A program made the translations under genes and the position numbers. A model generated the notes under the pieces. The model searched no databases, was not told where the DNA came from, and saw only the letters and a list, made by a program, of their open reading frames with translations. A stretch of 64,000 nucleotides of DNA, from assembly GCA_034670025.1 (NCBI GenBank), contig JAXMOE010000002.1, forward strand, positions 248,001-312,000, read 5' to 3'. This stretch comes from PGYR01 sp034670025. Lineage in GTDB: Bacteria; Bacteroidota; Ignavibacteria; Kapaibacteriales; UBA2268. How positions within the stretch are numbered: position 1 is the stretch's first letter; each line of letters begins with the position of its first letter. This document shows, one piece after another, positions 44,600 to 53,015 of the stretch.

Positions 44600-46792
44600 T
44601 TATAACATTGGAGCGATTACCAATGCAACAACAGACATAAGCTTAATCAAGATATTGATCGAAGGACCAGAAGTATCTTTGAAAGGGTCACCAACTGTAT
44701 CGCCAGTTACTGCTGCTTTGTGTGCCTCAGAACCTTTCTCCAGCTTAACGCCATCTACTTCAAAACCTTCCTCTATCATCTTCTTAGCATTATCCCAAGC
44801 ACCACCAGCGTTAGACTGGAAGATAGCCATAAGTACACCAGAAACAGTTACACCAGCTAATAGTCCACCGAGTGTAGTTGGGCCGAATGTGAAACCAACA
44901 GCTACTGGAGCTAATACTGCTAACAAGCCCGGAACAACCATTTCTTTGATTGATGCTTTAGTTGAAATTTCAACACATTTAGCATACTCAGCAGCGCCTT
45001 CTGCTTTGTCATAAGTAGCTTGTTCTTCTGCTGACCATTTACTTGGGTCAGAACCTTTAGTTCTCATTACATTTAGTGCTGCTTTTAGTGCAGGAATGTC
45101 TCTGAACTGTCTTCTTACTTCTTGTATCATCGCCATTGCTGCTCTACCAACTGCATTCATAGCCATTGCTGAGAATACAAATGGAAGCATAGCTCCTACG
45201 AATAGACCTGCCATAACTGTTGGAGTCATAATGTCGATACCAGTTAGTGGTACGTCGTGAGTAGCGTTGTAAGAAGTAGTAAATGCCGCAAATAGTGCTA
45301 GTGCAGTTAGTGCCGCAGAAGCAATTGCGAATCCTTTACCGATAGCAGCAGTTGTGTTACCAACAGCGTCCAATTTGTCTGTTCTTTCTCTCACTTCTGG
45401 AGGAAGTTGAGCCATTTCTGCAATACCACCAGCATTGTCAGAGATTGGGCCGTAAGCATCTACTGCTAACTGAATACCAGTTGTAGAAAGCATACCTACT
45501 GCCGCGATTGCAATACCGTATAGTCCAGCTAATTCGTAAGAAAGTAAGATAGCTGCCGCAATTAGTATAATTGGAATAGCTGTTGACATCATACCAACAC
45601 CCAAACCAGCTATAATATTAGTTGCAGAACCTGTAATTGATTGTTTTACTATATTGACTACTGGAGTTTTACCAGTACCCGTGTAATATTCTGTGATTTT
45701 ACCAACACCAAGTCCTACTGCAAGACCGACTATTGTTGCCCAAAATACTCCCATAGAAGTATAGACAAAGTCGCTTCCCGGTACAGACCAAGATTCTGGT
45801 AATAAACCAGTGATAAGGAAATAAGATACTACTAACATACCGCCAGCAGCTCCGAACTCACCAATGTTTAGTGCAGTTTGTGGATCACCACCTTCTTTTA
45901 CTTTCACAAAGAAAGTACCAAGAATGGAAACGATGATACCAGCCGCAGCTAAGAATAATGGTAATAAAATTGGACTTAGTGAGCCAAATTCTAAATTGTC
46001 GAATGCACTCAATCCAAAAAATGCAGTACCAAGAACCATAGTACCAATGATTGAGCCAACATAAGACTCAAACAAATCGGCACCCATACCTGCTACGTCA
46101 CCTACGTTGTCACCAACATTATCAGCAATAGTTGCTGGGTTCAGTGGGTGATCTTCTGGAATACCAGCTTCTACCTTACCTACCAAATCAGCTCCAACGT
46201 CTGCTGCTTTTGTGTAGATACCACCACCAACTCTGGCGAATAGTGCAATAGAAGAAGCACCAAATGAGAACCCTGTAACTACAGAAATAACAGTATTTAC
46301 ATTAGCGATTGTATCTACTCCATATATTCCGCTGAATATTATGAATAGACCACCTAATCCAAGTACTCCTAATCCAACTACGCCCATACCCATAACTGAG
46401 CCACCTGTGAAGGCAACTGCAAGAGCTTTGTTAAGACCCGAAATAGCAGCGTTTGTAGTTCTTACGTTTGCTGCAGTTGCAACTTTCATACCGATGAATC
46501 CTGCCAATGCAGAACACAATGCACCCACTATAAACGAAAGTGCAATAAGTGGTGAAGAGTTTGCGGAAGTGCTACCTTGCCACGCTAATAATATAGCAAC
46601 AACGATAACAAAAATGCTTAGTACTTTGTACTCAGCTTTCAAGAATGCCATAGCACCCTCTTGAATGAACTTAGCGATATTTTTCATTTTATCGCTTCCT
46701 GGGTCTTGTTTGTTTACCCAAGCTGATTTGACAAATGTAAATAGCAATGCTACTACACCTGCGAGAGGAACCAGATAGATTAAAGAATTCAT
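44600..46792 (-). CDS. hppA: Membrane-bound pyrophosphatase (K+-dependent type)
   Basis: The 730-residue integral membrane protein has about 16 helices and couples PPi hydrolysis to H+ or Na+ transport. Substrate motifs are DVGADLVGKVEAGIPEDHPL and NPATIADNVGDNVGDVAGMG. A later AYGPISDNAGGIAEMAQLP holds the second acidic cluster. In GNTTAAIGKG the residue after Thr-Thr is Ala; potassium-independent enzymes have Lys there, so this one is predicted to need K+. It may pump H+ or Na+, which the sequence read does not settle. The gene stands alone and faces the terminator at 44540. Confidence 0.95.
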   Translation of the reverse strand: MNSLIYLVPLAGVVALLFTFVKSAWVNKQDPGSDKMKNIAKFIQEGAMAFLKAEYKVLSIFVIVVAILLAWQGSTSANSSPLIALSFIVGALCSALAGFIGMKVATAANVRTTNAAISGLNKALAVAFTGGSVMGMGVVGLGVLGLGGLFIIFSGIYGVDTIANVNTVISVVTGFSFGASSIALFARVGGGIYTKAADVGADLVGKVEAGIPEDHPLNPATIADNVGDNVGDVAGMGADLFESYVGSIIGTMVLGTAFFGLSAFDNLEFGSLSPILLPLFLAAAGIIVSILGTFFVKVKEGGDPQTALNIGEFGAAGGMLVVSYFLITGLLPESWSVPGSDFVYTSMGVFWATIVGLAVGLGVGKITEYYTGTGKTPVVNIVKQSITGSATNIIAGLGVGMMSTAIPIILIAAAILLSYELAGLYGIAIAAVGMLSTTGIQLAVDAYGPISDNAGGIAEMAQLPPEVRERTDKLDAVGNTTAAIGKGFAIASAALTALALFAAFTTSYNATHDVPLTGIDIMTPTVMAGLFVGAMLPFVFSAMAMNAVGRAAMAMIQEVRRQFRDIPALKAALNVMRTKGSDPSKWSAEEQATYDKAEGAAEYAKCVEISTKASIKEMVVPGLLAVLAPVAVGFTFGPTTLGGLLAGVTVSGVLMAIFQSNAGGAWDNAKKMIEEGFEVDGVKLEKGSEAHKAAVTGDTVGDPFKDTSGPSINILIKLMSVVALVIAPML

Positions 46793-46914
46793 AATATATA
46801 TATGTTATTTATTGAACAATAATTAATAGTTTTTCAAAATCATAACTCAAAAATTACGCAAAATAATTGCATAATAAAAGCGATAATCACTTTGTAAATT
46901 GTATGTTTATACAC

Positions 46915-46950
46915 AAAAAAAAATCCAATACTGTTGTTAGCATTGGACTT
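46915..46950 (-). terminator. Rho-independent terminator after the STAS gene
   Basis: A 9-bp stem with one mismatch pairs 46924-46932 (TCCAATACT) with 46939-46947. Read on the minus strand it is followed by about nine Ts (46915-46923). It lies 20 bases beyond the STAS stop. Confidence 0.75.
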
Positions 46951-46966
46951 TGTTTATTTTTTAGAT

Positions 46967-47317
46967 TTATTCTTCTAAATCTTTAGCGTAGTTTGTGGCT
47001 TCTTCTATTGTATCACAGAAAACAAATTGACTACCAATCTGCGATATATCCATTATCATTTTTACCATTTCTTGCACACCTACTAATATTATTGGCACTC
47101 CGTGTTCGTGAAGTTGACGGTAAGCCAAAAGCACTCCACCCAGTCCAGCAGAGTCGATTGACTGCACTGAAGAAATGTCTAAAATCAACGCATCGATAGA
47201 TGGTTGGCATAATATAAGTATCTCAGCTTTGAAATCAGCAGAGATTCTACTGTTCAATGCTTCGTTTTTTAAAGTGAATATCACTATATTGTCATTATTC
47301 TCAATTGCGTATTTCAT
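46967..47317 (-). CDS. STAS-domain anti-sigma factor antagonist
   Basis: The 116-residue single-domain STAS protein has the conserved phosphorylation segment SIDSAGLGGVLLAYRQL with Ser56 in the SpoIIAA-like position. VIFTLKNEALNSRISADF and ALILDISSVQ complete the fold. Such proteins reverse anti-sigma factors or bind kinases in partner-switching pathways; no partner kinase or phosphatase is nearby. The start is only 17 bases from the divergent heptosyltransferase start (47335), so promoters must lie within or very close to the coding regions. AAAGGA precedes its ATG. Confidence 0.9.
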   Translation of the reverse strand: MKYAIENNDNIVIFTLKNEALNSRISADFKAEILILCQPSIDALILDISSVQSIDSAGLGGVLLAYRQLHEHGVPIILVGVQEMVKMIMDISQIGSQFVFCDTIEEATNYAKDLEE

Positions 47318-47334
47318 AACTTTCCTTTTATTTG

Positions 47335-48309
47335 ATGTCAGCTAAACACAATTTAAAAAAAATATTAATAATAAGACTATCTTCTATAGGAGATGTGGTT
47401 TTATGTTCACATCTTCCTCGGTTGATTAATAACAAATTTGCTGATAGTGGTGGGGTGGAAGTGCATCTGTTAACAAGCAGACACATTGCTCCTTTGTTTA
47501 CAAACAACCCTTATTTGTCAAAAATTATTAGATATAGTTCTGACAAAATAGTTGAATTGAATCAAGAAATAATTTCTGAAGAGTATGATATAGTGCTCGA
47601 CTTGCAGAAAAATAGCATTAGTGCTAAGCTATTAGCTGGATACAGTGGAGACATAAGGCAAATAGATAAGCACCGCAAAGAAAAACTGAAGATGGTATAT
47701 CTAAAACAATTACCCAAAAAAATAGTTCACGTAGCGGATAGGTATCTGAACACTTGTAGAGATTTGATTGAGGATGATGGCAAAGGATTAGACTTATATT
47801 TGAGTAGGGAAGAGGAACGCGGAGATAGTGGGCTAACAATAGGAGTTGCTCCCGAGGCATTTCATAAGACAAAAAGATGGCCAAAGGATAGATTTGCAAA
47901 GTTGATAGAAAAATTGACAACTGATGGTCATAATGTGCGAGTATTTGGTAAGAATGAGTCAAATATTGGCCGTGGGAATCAGAATGTTACAAATTATTCG
48001 GGTAAGCTCTCTTTGCGGAAAACAGCTGAGAGAATAAACGAGTGCGATTACTTCTTATCAAACGACACGGGGCCAATGCACATAGCCGCTGCCTGCGGAG
48101 TGCCTATTGTGCTGATATTTGGATCGAGTGTGAAAGAGTTGGGTTTTACTCCTTATAGAGTTGATTACGAGTTAGTAGAATATGATATTTGGTGTCGTCC
48201 TTGTTCGCACATTGGGCGTAGTTTTTGTCCTTTGGGACACTTTAAGTGTATGAATAAGATTACAGTTGATGAAGTTTATAATAGTTTTAATAAGTTGAGA
48301 AGTAGATGA
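47335..48309 (+). CDS. Glycosyltransferase family 9 (heptosyltransferase-like)
   Basis: The protein of about 324 residues has a GT-B fold of the ADP-heptose:LPS family. It shows KILIIRLSSIGDVVLCSHLP near the start, IGVAPEAFHKTKRWPKDRFA, and NDTGPMHIAAACGVPIVLIF followed by GSSVKELGFTPYRVDYE. The late Cys-rich segment (WCRPCSHIGRSFCPLGHFKC) is typical of this family. It probably builds lipopolysaccharide core. The ATG at 47335 is preferred to TTG 47332. It overlaps the first of five tandem paralogous genes (48306) by 4 bases, so the array is downstream in the same operon. Confidence 0.88.
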   Translation: MSAKHNLKKILIIRLSSIGDVVLCSHLPRLINNKFADSGGVEVHLLTSRHIAPLFTNNPYLSKIIRYSSDKIVELNQEIISEEYDIVLDLQKNSISAKLLAGYSGDIRQIDKHRKEKLKMVYLKQLPKKIVHVADRYLNTCRDLIEDDGKGLDLYLSREEERGDSGLTIGVAPEAFHKTKRWPKDRFAKLIEKLTTDGHNVRVFGKNESNIGRGNQNVTNYSGKLSLRKTAERINECDYFLSNDTGPMHIAAACGVPIVLIFGSSVKELGFTPYRVDYELVEYDIWCRPCSHIGRSFCPLGHFKCMNKITVDEVYNSFNKLRSR

Positions 48310-48803
48310 AGTATATATTTTTTGCATTAGCGTTAATTTGCTTTAGCTCTGGTGCTATAAGTCAAGAATTTGAGGGCAGAGTAGAGCTATATGGTGATCG
48401 GTATATTGAATCTGATGCTATCATTGTAAATAAAAATTATAACTATATCACATTCCAATCTAATATTGATAATGAATCGATTGACTTTAAAAAATCAAGA
48501 ATAAGATCTATACAAAGAAGAGATGGGAACTATTTTGTTACAGGAATTTTAGCCGGAGCAATAGTAAGCCCTATTCTTTATCATTGTGTAGTGGGGTATG
48601 ACAAATTTAGTACAGATAGTTTCATGATTACCAATTTGATTGGAGTTGTTTTTGGTACTACTTTAGGTTTAATAACACCAAAATACACTCAAATATACGG
48701 CGATATGGACACTCGATTAGCTGTGCTCGATAGGGTAGAGATAATGCCTGGTACTTATCAGTATAAGGTAAATGTGTTATCTTTGAATTTGAATTTAGAT
48801 TAA
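48306..48803 (+). CDS. Array paralogue 1: small exported protein, unknown function
   Basis: The 165-residue protein is the most divergent member of a five-gene tandem family. It has a signal peptide (IFFALALICFSSGAISQ), a strand-rich domain (FEGRVELYGDRYIESDAIIV, followed by an ITFQSNIDNESI strand pair) and two glycine-rich hydrophobic segments (FVTGILAGAIVSPILYH, then ITNLIGVVFGTTLGLIT). It ends KVNVLSLNLNLD, unlike the other four, which end in aromatic Phe. Its ATG overlaps the stop of the upstream heptosyltransferase gene. Function unknown. Confidence 0.68.
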   Translation: MKYIFFALALICFSSGAISQEFEGRVELYGDRYIESDAIIVNKNYNYITFQSNIDNESIDFKKSRIRSIQRRDGNYFVTGILAGAIVSPILYHCVVGYDKFSTDSFMITNLIGVVFGTTLGLITPKYTQIYGDMDTRLAVLDRVEIMPGTYQYKVNVLSLNLNLD

Positions 48804-48832
48804 AATAAAAAAAGTGAGATACTAAAAATATT

Positions 48833-49327
48833 ATGAAAATTATTAATTACTTATCCTTTCTTATACTCCTGTTTGCACTGAGTGCCAGTTTGCAAGGTGA
48901 GGTTCATAGAGGTGAAATAATCTTGAAAAATGGTTTTACAATAGATGCAAGAATGTTTGTAATTGAGGACGATGTTGTCAGATATATGGTAGAAGATGAT
49001 AGTACAAAAACCGTTTTGGACAAAGAATTAATCGATATTGTAATAATTGATGAAGGTAGTTATGCTTTTACTGGTTTTTTAGTTGGAGCTGGCTTAGGAG
49101 CTAGTAACATTCTTCTATCAAGCAGCGGAGGGGGAGCAGACGGGATAAATTGGCCGGCAACATTTACTGTAACAGGATTAGGTATGGTGATAGGTTCAAT
49201 TATTAAAAAAACAAAAAAACTTAGTTTTGACGAAAATGGTGAAATATATTTATTAAGCTCGATCAACGCAATGCCAATTGTTAACGCACCACGTCTTAAT
49301 ATAATTAGTTACAGTTTTAAGTTTTAG
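48833..49327 (+). CDS. Array paralogue 2: small exported protein, unknown function
   Basis: The 164-residue protein has a signal peptide (YLSFLILLFALSASLQGE), then GEIILKNGFTIDARMFVIED and DVVRYMVEDDSTKTVLDKEL, a small beta domain. Two glycine-zipper-like hydrophobic segments follow (FTGFLVGAGLGASNILL, then TFTVTGLGMVIGSII). It ends INAMPIVNAPRLNIISYSFKF-like, with Phe as last residue. It follows the first paralogue by 29 bases. No enzyme motif. Confidence 0.7.
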   Translation: MKIINYLSFLILLFALSASLQGEVHRGEIILKNGFTIDARMFVIEDDVVRYMVEDDSTKTVLDKELIDIVIIDEGSYAFTGFLVGAGLGASNILLSSSGGGADGINWPATFTVTGLGMVIGSIIKKTKKLSFDENGEIYLLSSINAMPIVNAPRLNIISYSFKF

Positions 49328-49344
49328 GGAAGCAAAGGTTAGTT

Positions 49345-49863
49345 ATGAAGGTTGTTTTATTATTTATGATTATTTGCATCATTACTGTTGCAAAATTACA
49401 TACCGAAACACATGAAGGAAAAATATACCTTAAGAACAATGAGGTAATTAAGTCAAAGGCGATTATGATAAGTGATAGTGTGGTTAAGTATAGATTAATT
49501 AATGAGTCGAAAACAATTGTAATTAATAAGAATGAAATAAACAAAGTTGAGATTAAAGATGGAAATCATGGTCTTTACGGGTTGGGAGCTGGACTTGTCA
49601 TATCCTTCTTTTATTCTCAAACCATAGACCAATTTTCTTATGACCCTAAAACAGAATTTTATACCACCTATACTGAAAAAGAAATGCTATTGACAATAGC
49701 AGCTGGTGGGTGTGTTGGGTTGTTATTAGGCACATTGATAAATGATTATCAAACTATTAGATTTAATGAAGATGATAATCTTTCTTTCTTAAAAGGAGTG
49801 ACATTAATGCCAGAAATATATCAGCCGAATATTAATTTAATAAGATACAGCTATAATTTTTAA
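49345..49863 (+). CDS. Array paralogue 3: small exported protein, unknown function
   Basis: The 172-residue protein has a signal peptide (VVLLFMIICIITVAKLHTE), then GKIYLKNNEVIKSKAIMISD and SVVKYRLINESKTIVINKNE. Glycine-rich helices follow (LYGLGAGLVISFFYSQT, then LTIAAGGCVGLLLGTLIND), and it ends INLIRYSYNF. Much of it is almost identical to paralogue 4, so these two are a recent duplication. An inserted stretch (YDPKTEFYTTYTEKEM) before the second helix is absent from paralogue 4. The start is 17 bases after paralogue 2. Confidence 0.72.
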   Translation: MKVVLLFMIICIITVAKLHTETHEGKIYLKNNEVIKSKAIMISDSVVKYRLINESKTIVINKNEINKVEIKDGNHGLYGLGAGLVISFFYSQTIDQFSYDPKTEFYTTYTEKEMLLTIAAGGCVGLLLGTLINDYQTIRFNEDDNLSFLKGVTLMPEIYQPNINLIRYSYNF

Positions 49864-49882
49864 TGAAAAAAATCGAATTATT

Positions 49883-50359
49883 ATGAAATTTATTCTAAGT
49901 ATGATTGCATTGTGTTTTTTATATACAATGAATGTACATAGCGAAACTTATAATGGAAAAATATATCTGAAGAACAGTGAGATAATTAAGTCAAAGGCAA
50001 TTATAATAAGTGATAGTGTTGTTAAGTATAGACTTTCTACAGAGCCGAACACACTTGTAGTTAATAAGAAAGATATAAATAAAGTTGAGATTAAAGATGG
50101 AAATTATGCTCTGTATGGTTTAGGAGCTGGGTTAGTTCTTTCACTACCCTTTGCTAATTATGCGGGAAGTCATACCGATGCATATATAACTTTAGCTGCT
50201 GGTGGGTGTATTGGGTTGTTATTAGGCACAATGATTAATGATTACCGTACTATTAGTTTTGATGAAGATGATAATCTTTCCTTCTTCAAAGGAGTGAAGT
50301 TAATGCCAGAGATATACCAAACGAATATTATATTGATTAATTATAGTGTGAGTTTTTAG
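49883..50359 (+). CDS. Array paralogue 4: small exported protein, unknown function
   Basis: The 158-residue protein has a signal peptide (ILSMIALCFLYTMNVHSE), then GKIYLKNSEIIKSKAIIISD, shared almost word for word with paralogue 3. Glycine-rich helices (LYGLGAGLVLSLPFANYAG, then TLAAGGCIGLLLGTMINDY) follow. It ends IILINYSVSF. The start lies 19 bases after paralogue 3. Membrane insertion through the glycine-rich segments seems likely. Confidence 0.72.
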   Translation: MKFILSMIALCFLYTMNVHSETYNGKIYLKNSEIIKSKAIIISDSVVKYRLSTEPNTLVVNKKDINKVEIKDGNYALYGLGAGLVLSLPFANYAGSHTDAYITLAAGGCIGLLLGTMINDYRTISFDEDDNLSFFKGVKLMPEIYQTNIILINYSVSF

Positions 50360-50378
50360 GAAAGAATATGGAGAATTT

Positions 50379-50867
50379 ATGAAGTTTCTCATCCTGTTTT
50401 TATTACCATGTTTCTTTGTTATTGGACAAAGTAGTGATTTTTATGAAGGGAAAATAATCTTGAAAAATGGAAGCGAAATTATAGCAAATTCTATAAAGAT
50501 AGAAAATAATGTAATAAAATACATTAAAAGTGATAATGCTACTGACTCTGTAAGTAGATTAAAAGTAAGAGTATTAAAACTGGATGACGGAAATTTAGCT
50601 TTAGAAGGTGCTGGTTTGGGGGTTGCTTTTGGTTTTCTAATTTATATCAACTCAGTAAAAAGGTTTGAAAACATGAATTTTACAGGGGTATCATTATCCT
50701 TAGGACTAGGAGCAGCCTTTGGATTTGCTGTAGGTTTGCTGTCTCCTAATGTAAAAACAATACAGTTCGATGGAAACAGTAACTTAACAATATTAAACTC
50801 CCACAAGTTCCTGCCTTATACAAATGTGAATAATATCTCGTTAATTACTTATAATTTTAACTTTTGA
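50379..50867 (+). CDS. Array paralogue 5: small exported protein, unknown function
   Basis: The 162-residue protein has a signal peptide (MKFLILFLLPCFFVIGQ), then GKIILKNGSEIIANSIKIEN and NVIKYIKSDNATDSVSRLKV, a match to the beta domain of the other paralogues. Glycine-rich segments (ALEGAGLGVAFGFLIYI, then GVSLSLGLGAAFGFAVGLL) follow, and it ends ISLITYNFNF. It is the last gene of the array. Its TGA is followed by a pair of hairpin repeats and a terminator. Confidence 0.7.
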   Translation: MKFLILFLLPCFFVIGQSSDFYEGKIILKNGSEIIANSIKIENNVIKYIKSDNATDSVSRLKVRVLKLDDGNLALEGAGLGVAFGFLIYINSVKRFENMNFTGVSLSLGLGAAFGFAVGLLSPNVKTIQFDGNSNLTILNSHKFLPYTNVNNISLITYNFNF

Positions 50868-50948
50868 GCCACTATCTCATGTTAATAAAATCTAAAAAAG
50901 TTAACATGAACCACTTGTCATGTTAAGAAAATATGATTTATTTAACAT
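50866..50948. repeat. Two tandem hairpin-bearing repeat units
   Basis: Two imperfect direct units (50866-50908 and 50908-50948) each start with GA(G/A)CCACT, contain TCATGTTAA and close with TTAACAT, so each can fold into a hairpin of the 7-8-bp arms CATGTTAA and TTAACAT(G). Four copies of the arm occur in 71 bases (50878, 50901, 50919 and 50942). They lie between the end of paralogue 5 and the terminator. Confidence 0.6.
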
Positions 50949-50950
50949 AA

Positions 50951-50980
50951 AAAAGCGATAACATCTCTGCTATCGCTTTT
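50951..50980. terminator. Terminator hairpin, copy 1 of an identical 30-base repeat
   Basis: A perfect 10-bp stem pairs AAAAGCGATA with TATCGCTTTT around the 10-base loop ACATCTCTGC. It serves the convergent array and the ELWxxDGT T9SS gene. The same 30 bases, loop included, recur at 52957-52986. Confidence 0.85.
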
Positions 50981-51004
50981 GCAAATTTTTAAGTAAGAAG
51001 TTTG

Positions 51005-52909
51005 CTACTCAGCTTTTATAAACTTACCCAATAGTTTACCAGTGCTATTAGTTATTGAATAAAACCCTGTTGCTAATTTACTAACATCTATCACCCCACC
51101 TGTGAAATCGTTGAAACTCAGGACTTGATTTCCATTTATATCGATTATTGATATATCAGTCATCTCTTCTAATTCCAAAGTCAAATTGTTATTCGTAGGG
51201 TTGGGGTAGAAGTTAACCTGATTGATTTCATAATCTTCGACAGACGAAATACCTGACGCAGGATTTATTATTCTGTATAACTCAAATAATTCATCTCCAT
51301 CATAGTCCGCAAAAAAGTAAATATAGTTTCCTAAAGAGTAAAAATAATTTCCTAAATATGGTGTTTCGTTTTTAGCTCCTTCTAAACTGATTTGTTCTAC
51401 TTGTTTGTTGTGACTTAAGTAAAGATTGTCACGATTGTCAATACTATTGATAAAAAATGTTACTCCCCCAACGTGAGATACGTTTATGTCAGAAGAACTA
51501 TCAAATTCTGTGAGTTTCTCAACTTGGTTGTTGTATAGGTTAATCGAGAATAATCTTACATCGTTTATGAAGTAAGATGTGTAAAATAGTAGAGAGTCTG
51601 AATATGAGCCTTTAAAATAAAATGTGCTTATCTCTTTGCTCTCTACTTTAGCTAGGTCAATTAACAATTCTGTATTTTCTTGGCTACCATCAGATTTCCA
51701 AATCTGAAAGTTTTTATTTGTATCTTTATTTTTGAAATACAGCAAATCCCCAACTTGTAAACTGTTATCATAACTGTAACTTTGCCAGTTATCAACAAGG
51801 GTACTTATTTTTTTATCTTCTAAGTTGACACACCATAATGACCTAGCAGCTTCTTTTCTGTGAATAATAAGAAAAACCTTTTCTTTAATTCTATTTATAA
51901 CTTGAATAAAAAAAACTTTTTCAGAGGATAAACCGACATCTTCTATGTTTACTAGACCTTGCTCAGTGCCATCAGTAATCCAACCAGTAACAGAATTACC
52001 ATTTTCTTCTTTCGTATTAAAATAAAGAGAATTGCCAAATATAGCTGCATTCTCATCATCTAATAAACATATTTCTGTGTCCTTTGCAGTAAATATTTTT
52101 TTTGTACCCTCTTTAGTTCCGTCAGACACCCATAGCTCTTTAGTGTAAAATTGATTTTCTTTGCATAAATTTATATAGAAAAAATCCTCAGCTGCCCACA
52201 CTTCAGTATAATAACCTATATTAAAAGTACCAAGTATATTCAAATTGTCGTCAGTATCTAACACACCTATTTTACTTTTGGAATTATAAGATTCAAGTAG
52301 TACAATCTTATCACCTACTAAATACATTTTTTCTATGTGGAATGATTCGAACTCATTAGTAAGATTTTTTGTACCCTCTTTAGTTCCATCTGTAGCCCAA
52401 AATCTTTCGGCGCCCCACACACCAGTAGTTTTTAAATATAATTTTTTATTTCTAATTATAAAGTTATCGATTAGGTCAAAGTTCAAATCTGTTTCTTCAA
52501 CTTCAAAGAGCATTGTTGTTCCGGCTTCAGTTCCATCTGTACTCCAAAATCTTGTAGGTATAATCTTATCATTTGCATTTGTAACAAATATAAATTTATC
52601 TCCCAATGTAGTTAATATAAATGGTTCCGAACTGTCATACTTATATAAGTCTATTACTAAATCTAAATTGTTTTCAACTGTGTCAATTTTGAATAATTCA
52701 TCACCCAAATTGCGATTATTAGCTGTTAGATAGATTTCACCTTTGAATTCAAACATTGGAGTAGAATAATCATGAATATACTTCAAGTTGCTTTCTAAAT
52801 TAAAACTAGCATTACTAAACCTTTCTGGCTGGACTGAATAAAGGTTAATTAAAGTGGTTATTAGGAAAAATAATGTAAATAATAGACGCATTTGGAGACT
52901 CATTTTCAC
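51005..52909 (-). CDS. ELWxxDGT-repeat surface protein with a type IX sorting domain
   Basis: The 634-residue protein has a signal peptide (MRLLFTLFFLITTLINLYS). The body contains repeated ELWxxDGTxxGT units: RFWSTDGTEAGTTMLF, RFWATDGTKEGTKNL, ELWVSDGTKEGTKKIF, GWITDGTEQGLV, QIWKSDGSQENTELL. These units build a beta-propeller-like surface domain. The end is a T9SS type A sorting domain (NQVNFYPNPTNNNLTLELEE, then GFYSITNSTGKLLGKFIKAE). The protein is probably exposed on the cell surface. The gene lies between two identical terminator hairpins. Confidence 0.86.
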   Translation of the reverse strand: MKMSLQMRLLFTLFFLITTLINLYSVQPERFSNASFNLESNLKYIHDYSTPMFEFKGEIYLTANNRNLGDELFKIDTVENNLDLVIDLYKYDSSEPFILTTLGDKFIFVTNANDKIIPTRFWSTDGTEAGTTMLFEVEETDLNFDLIDNFIIRNKKLYLKTTGVWGAERFWATDGTKEGTKNLTNEFESFHIEKMYLVGDKIVLLESYNSKSKIGVLDTDDNLNILGTFNIGYYTEVWAAEDFFYINLCKENQFYTKELWVSDGTKEGTKKIFTAKDTEICLLDDENAAIFGNSLYFNTKEENGNSVTGWITDGTEQGLVNIEDVGLSSEKVFFIQVINRIKEKVFLIIHRKEAARSLWCVNLEDKKISTLVDNWQSYSYDNSLQVGDLLYFKNKDTNKNFQIWKSDGSQENTELLIDLAKVESKEISTFYFKGSYSDSLLFYTSYFINDVRLFSINLYNNQVEKLTEFDSSSDINVSHVGGVTFFINSIDNRDNLYLSHNKQVEQISLEGAKNETPYLGNYFYSLGNYIYFFADYDGDELFELYRIINPASGISSVEDYEINQVNFYPNPTNNNLTLELEEMTDISIIDINGNQVLSFNDFTGGVIDVSKLATGFYSITNSTGKLLGKFIKAE

Positions 52910-52956
52910 TGTTAAAAATATATAAGTTACAATATAACTATAATTGGAATATAAAA

Positions 52957-52986
52957 AAAAGCGATAACATCTCTGCTATCGCTTTT
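52957..52986 (-). terminator. Terminator hairpin, copy 2 of an identical 30-base repeat
   Basis: The stem AAAAGCGATA/TATCGCTTTT and the loop ACATCTCTGC are identical to 50951-50980. Minus-strand T runs follow, so it ends the tig transcript (minus). The loop has no need to be conserved for termination, so identity points to a duplication. Confidence 0.85.
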
Positions 52987-53015
52987 CTTAAAATATAATA
53001 CTATTAACTAAGTGA

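Noticed and set aside
44655..46664. Several plus-strand open frames opposite hppA
   Set aside because: They are Pro/Thr/Ser-rich shadows of the minus-strand hppA coding sequence; none has a start site or domain.
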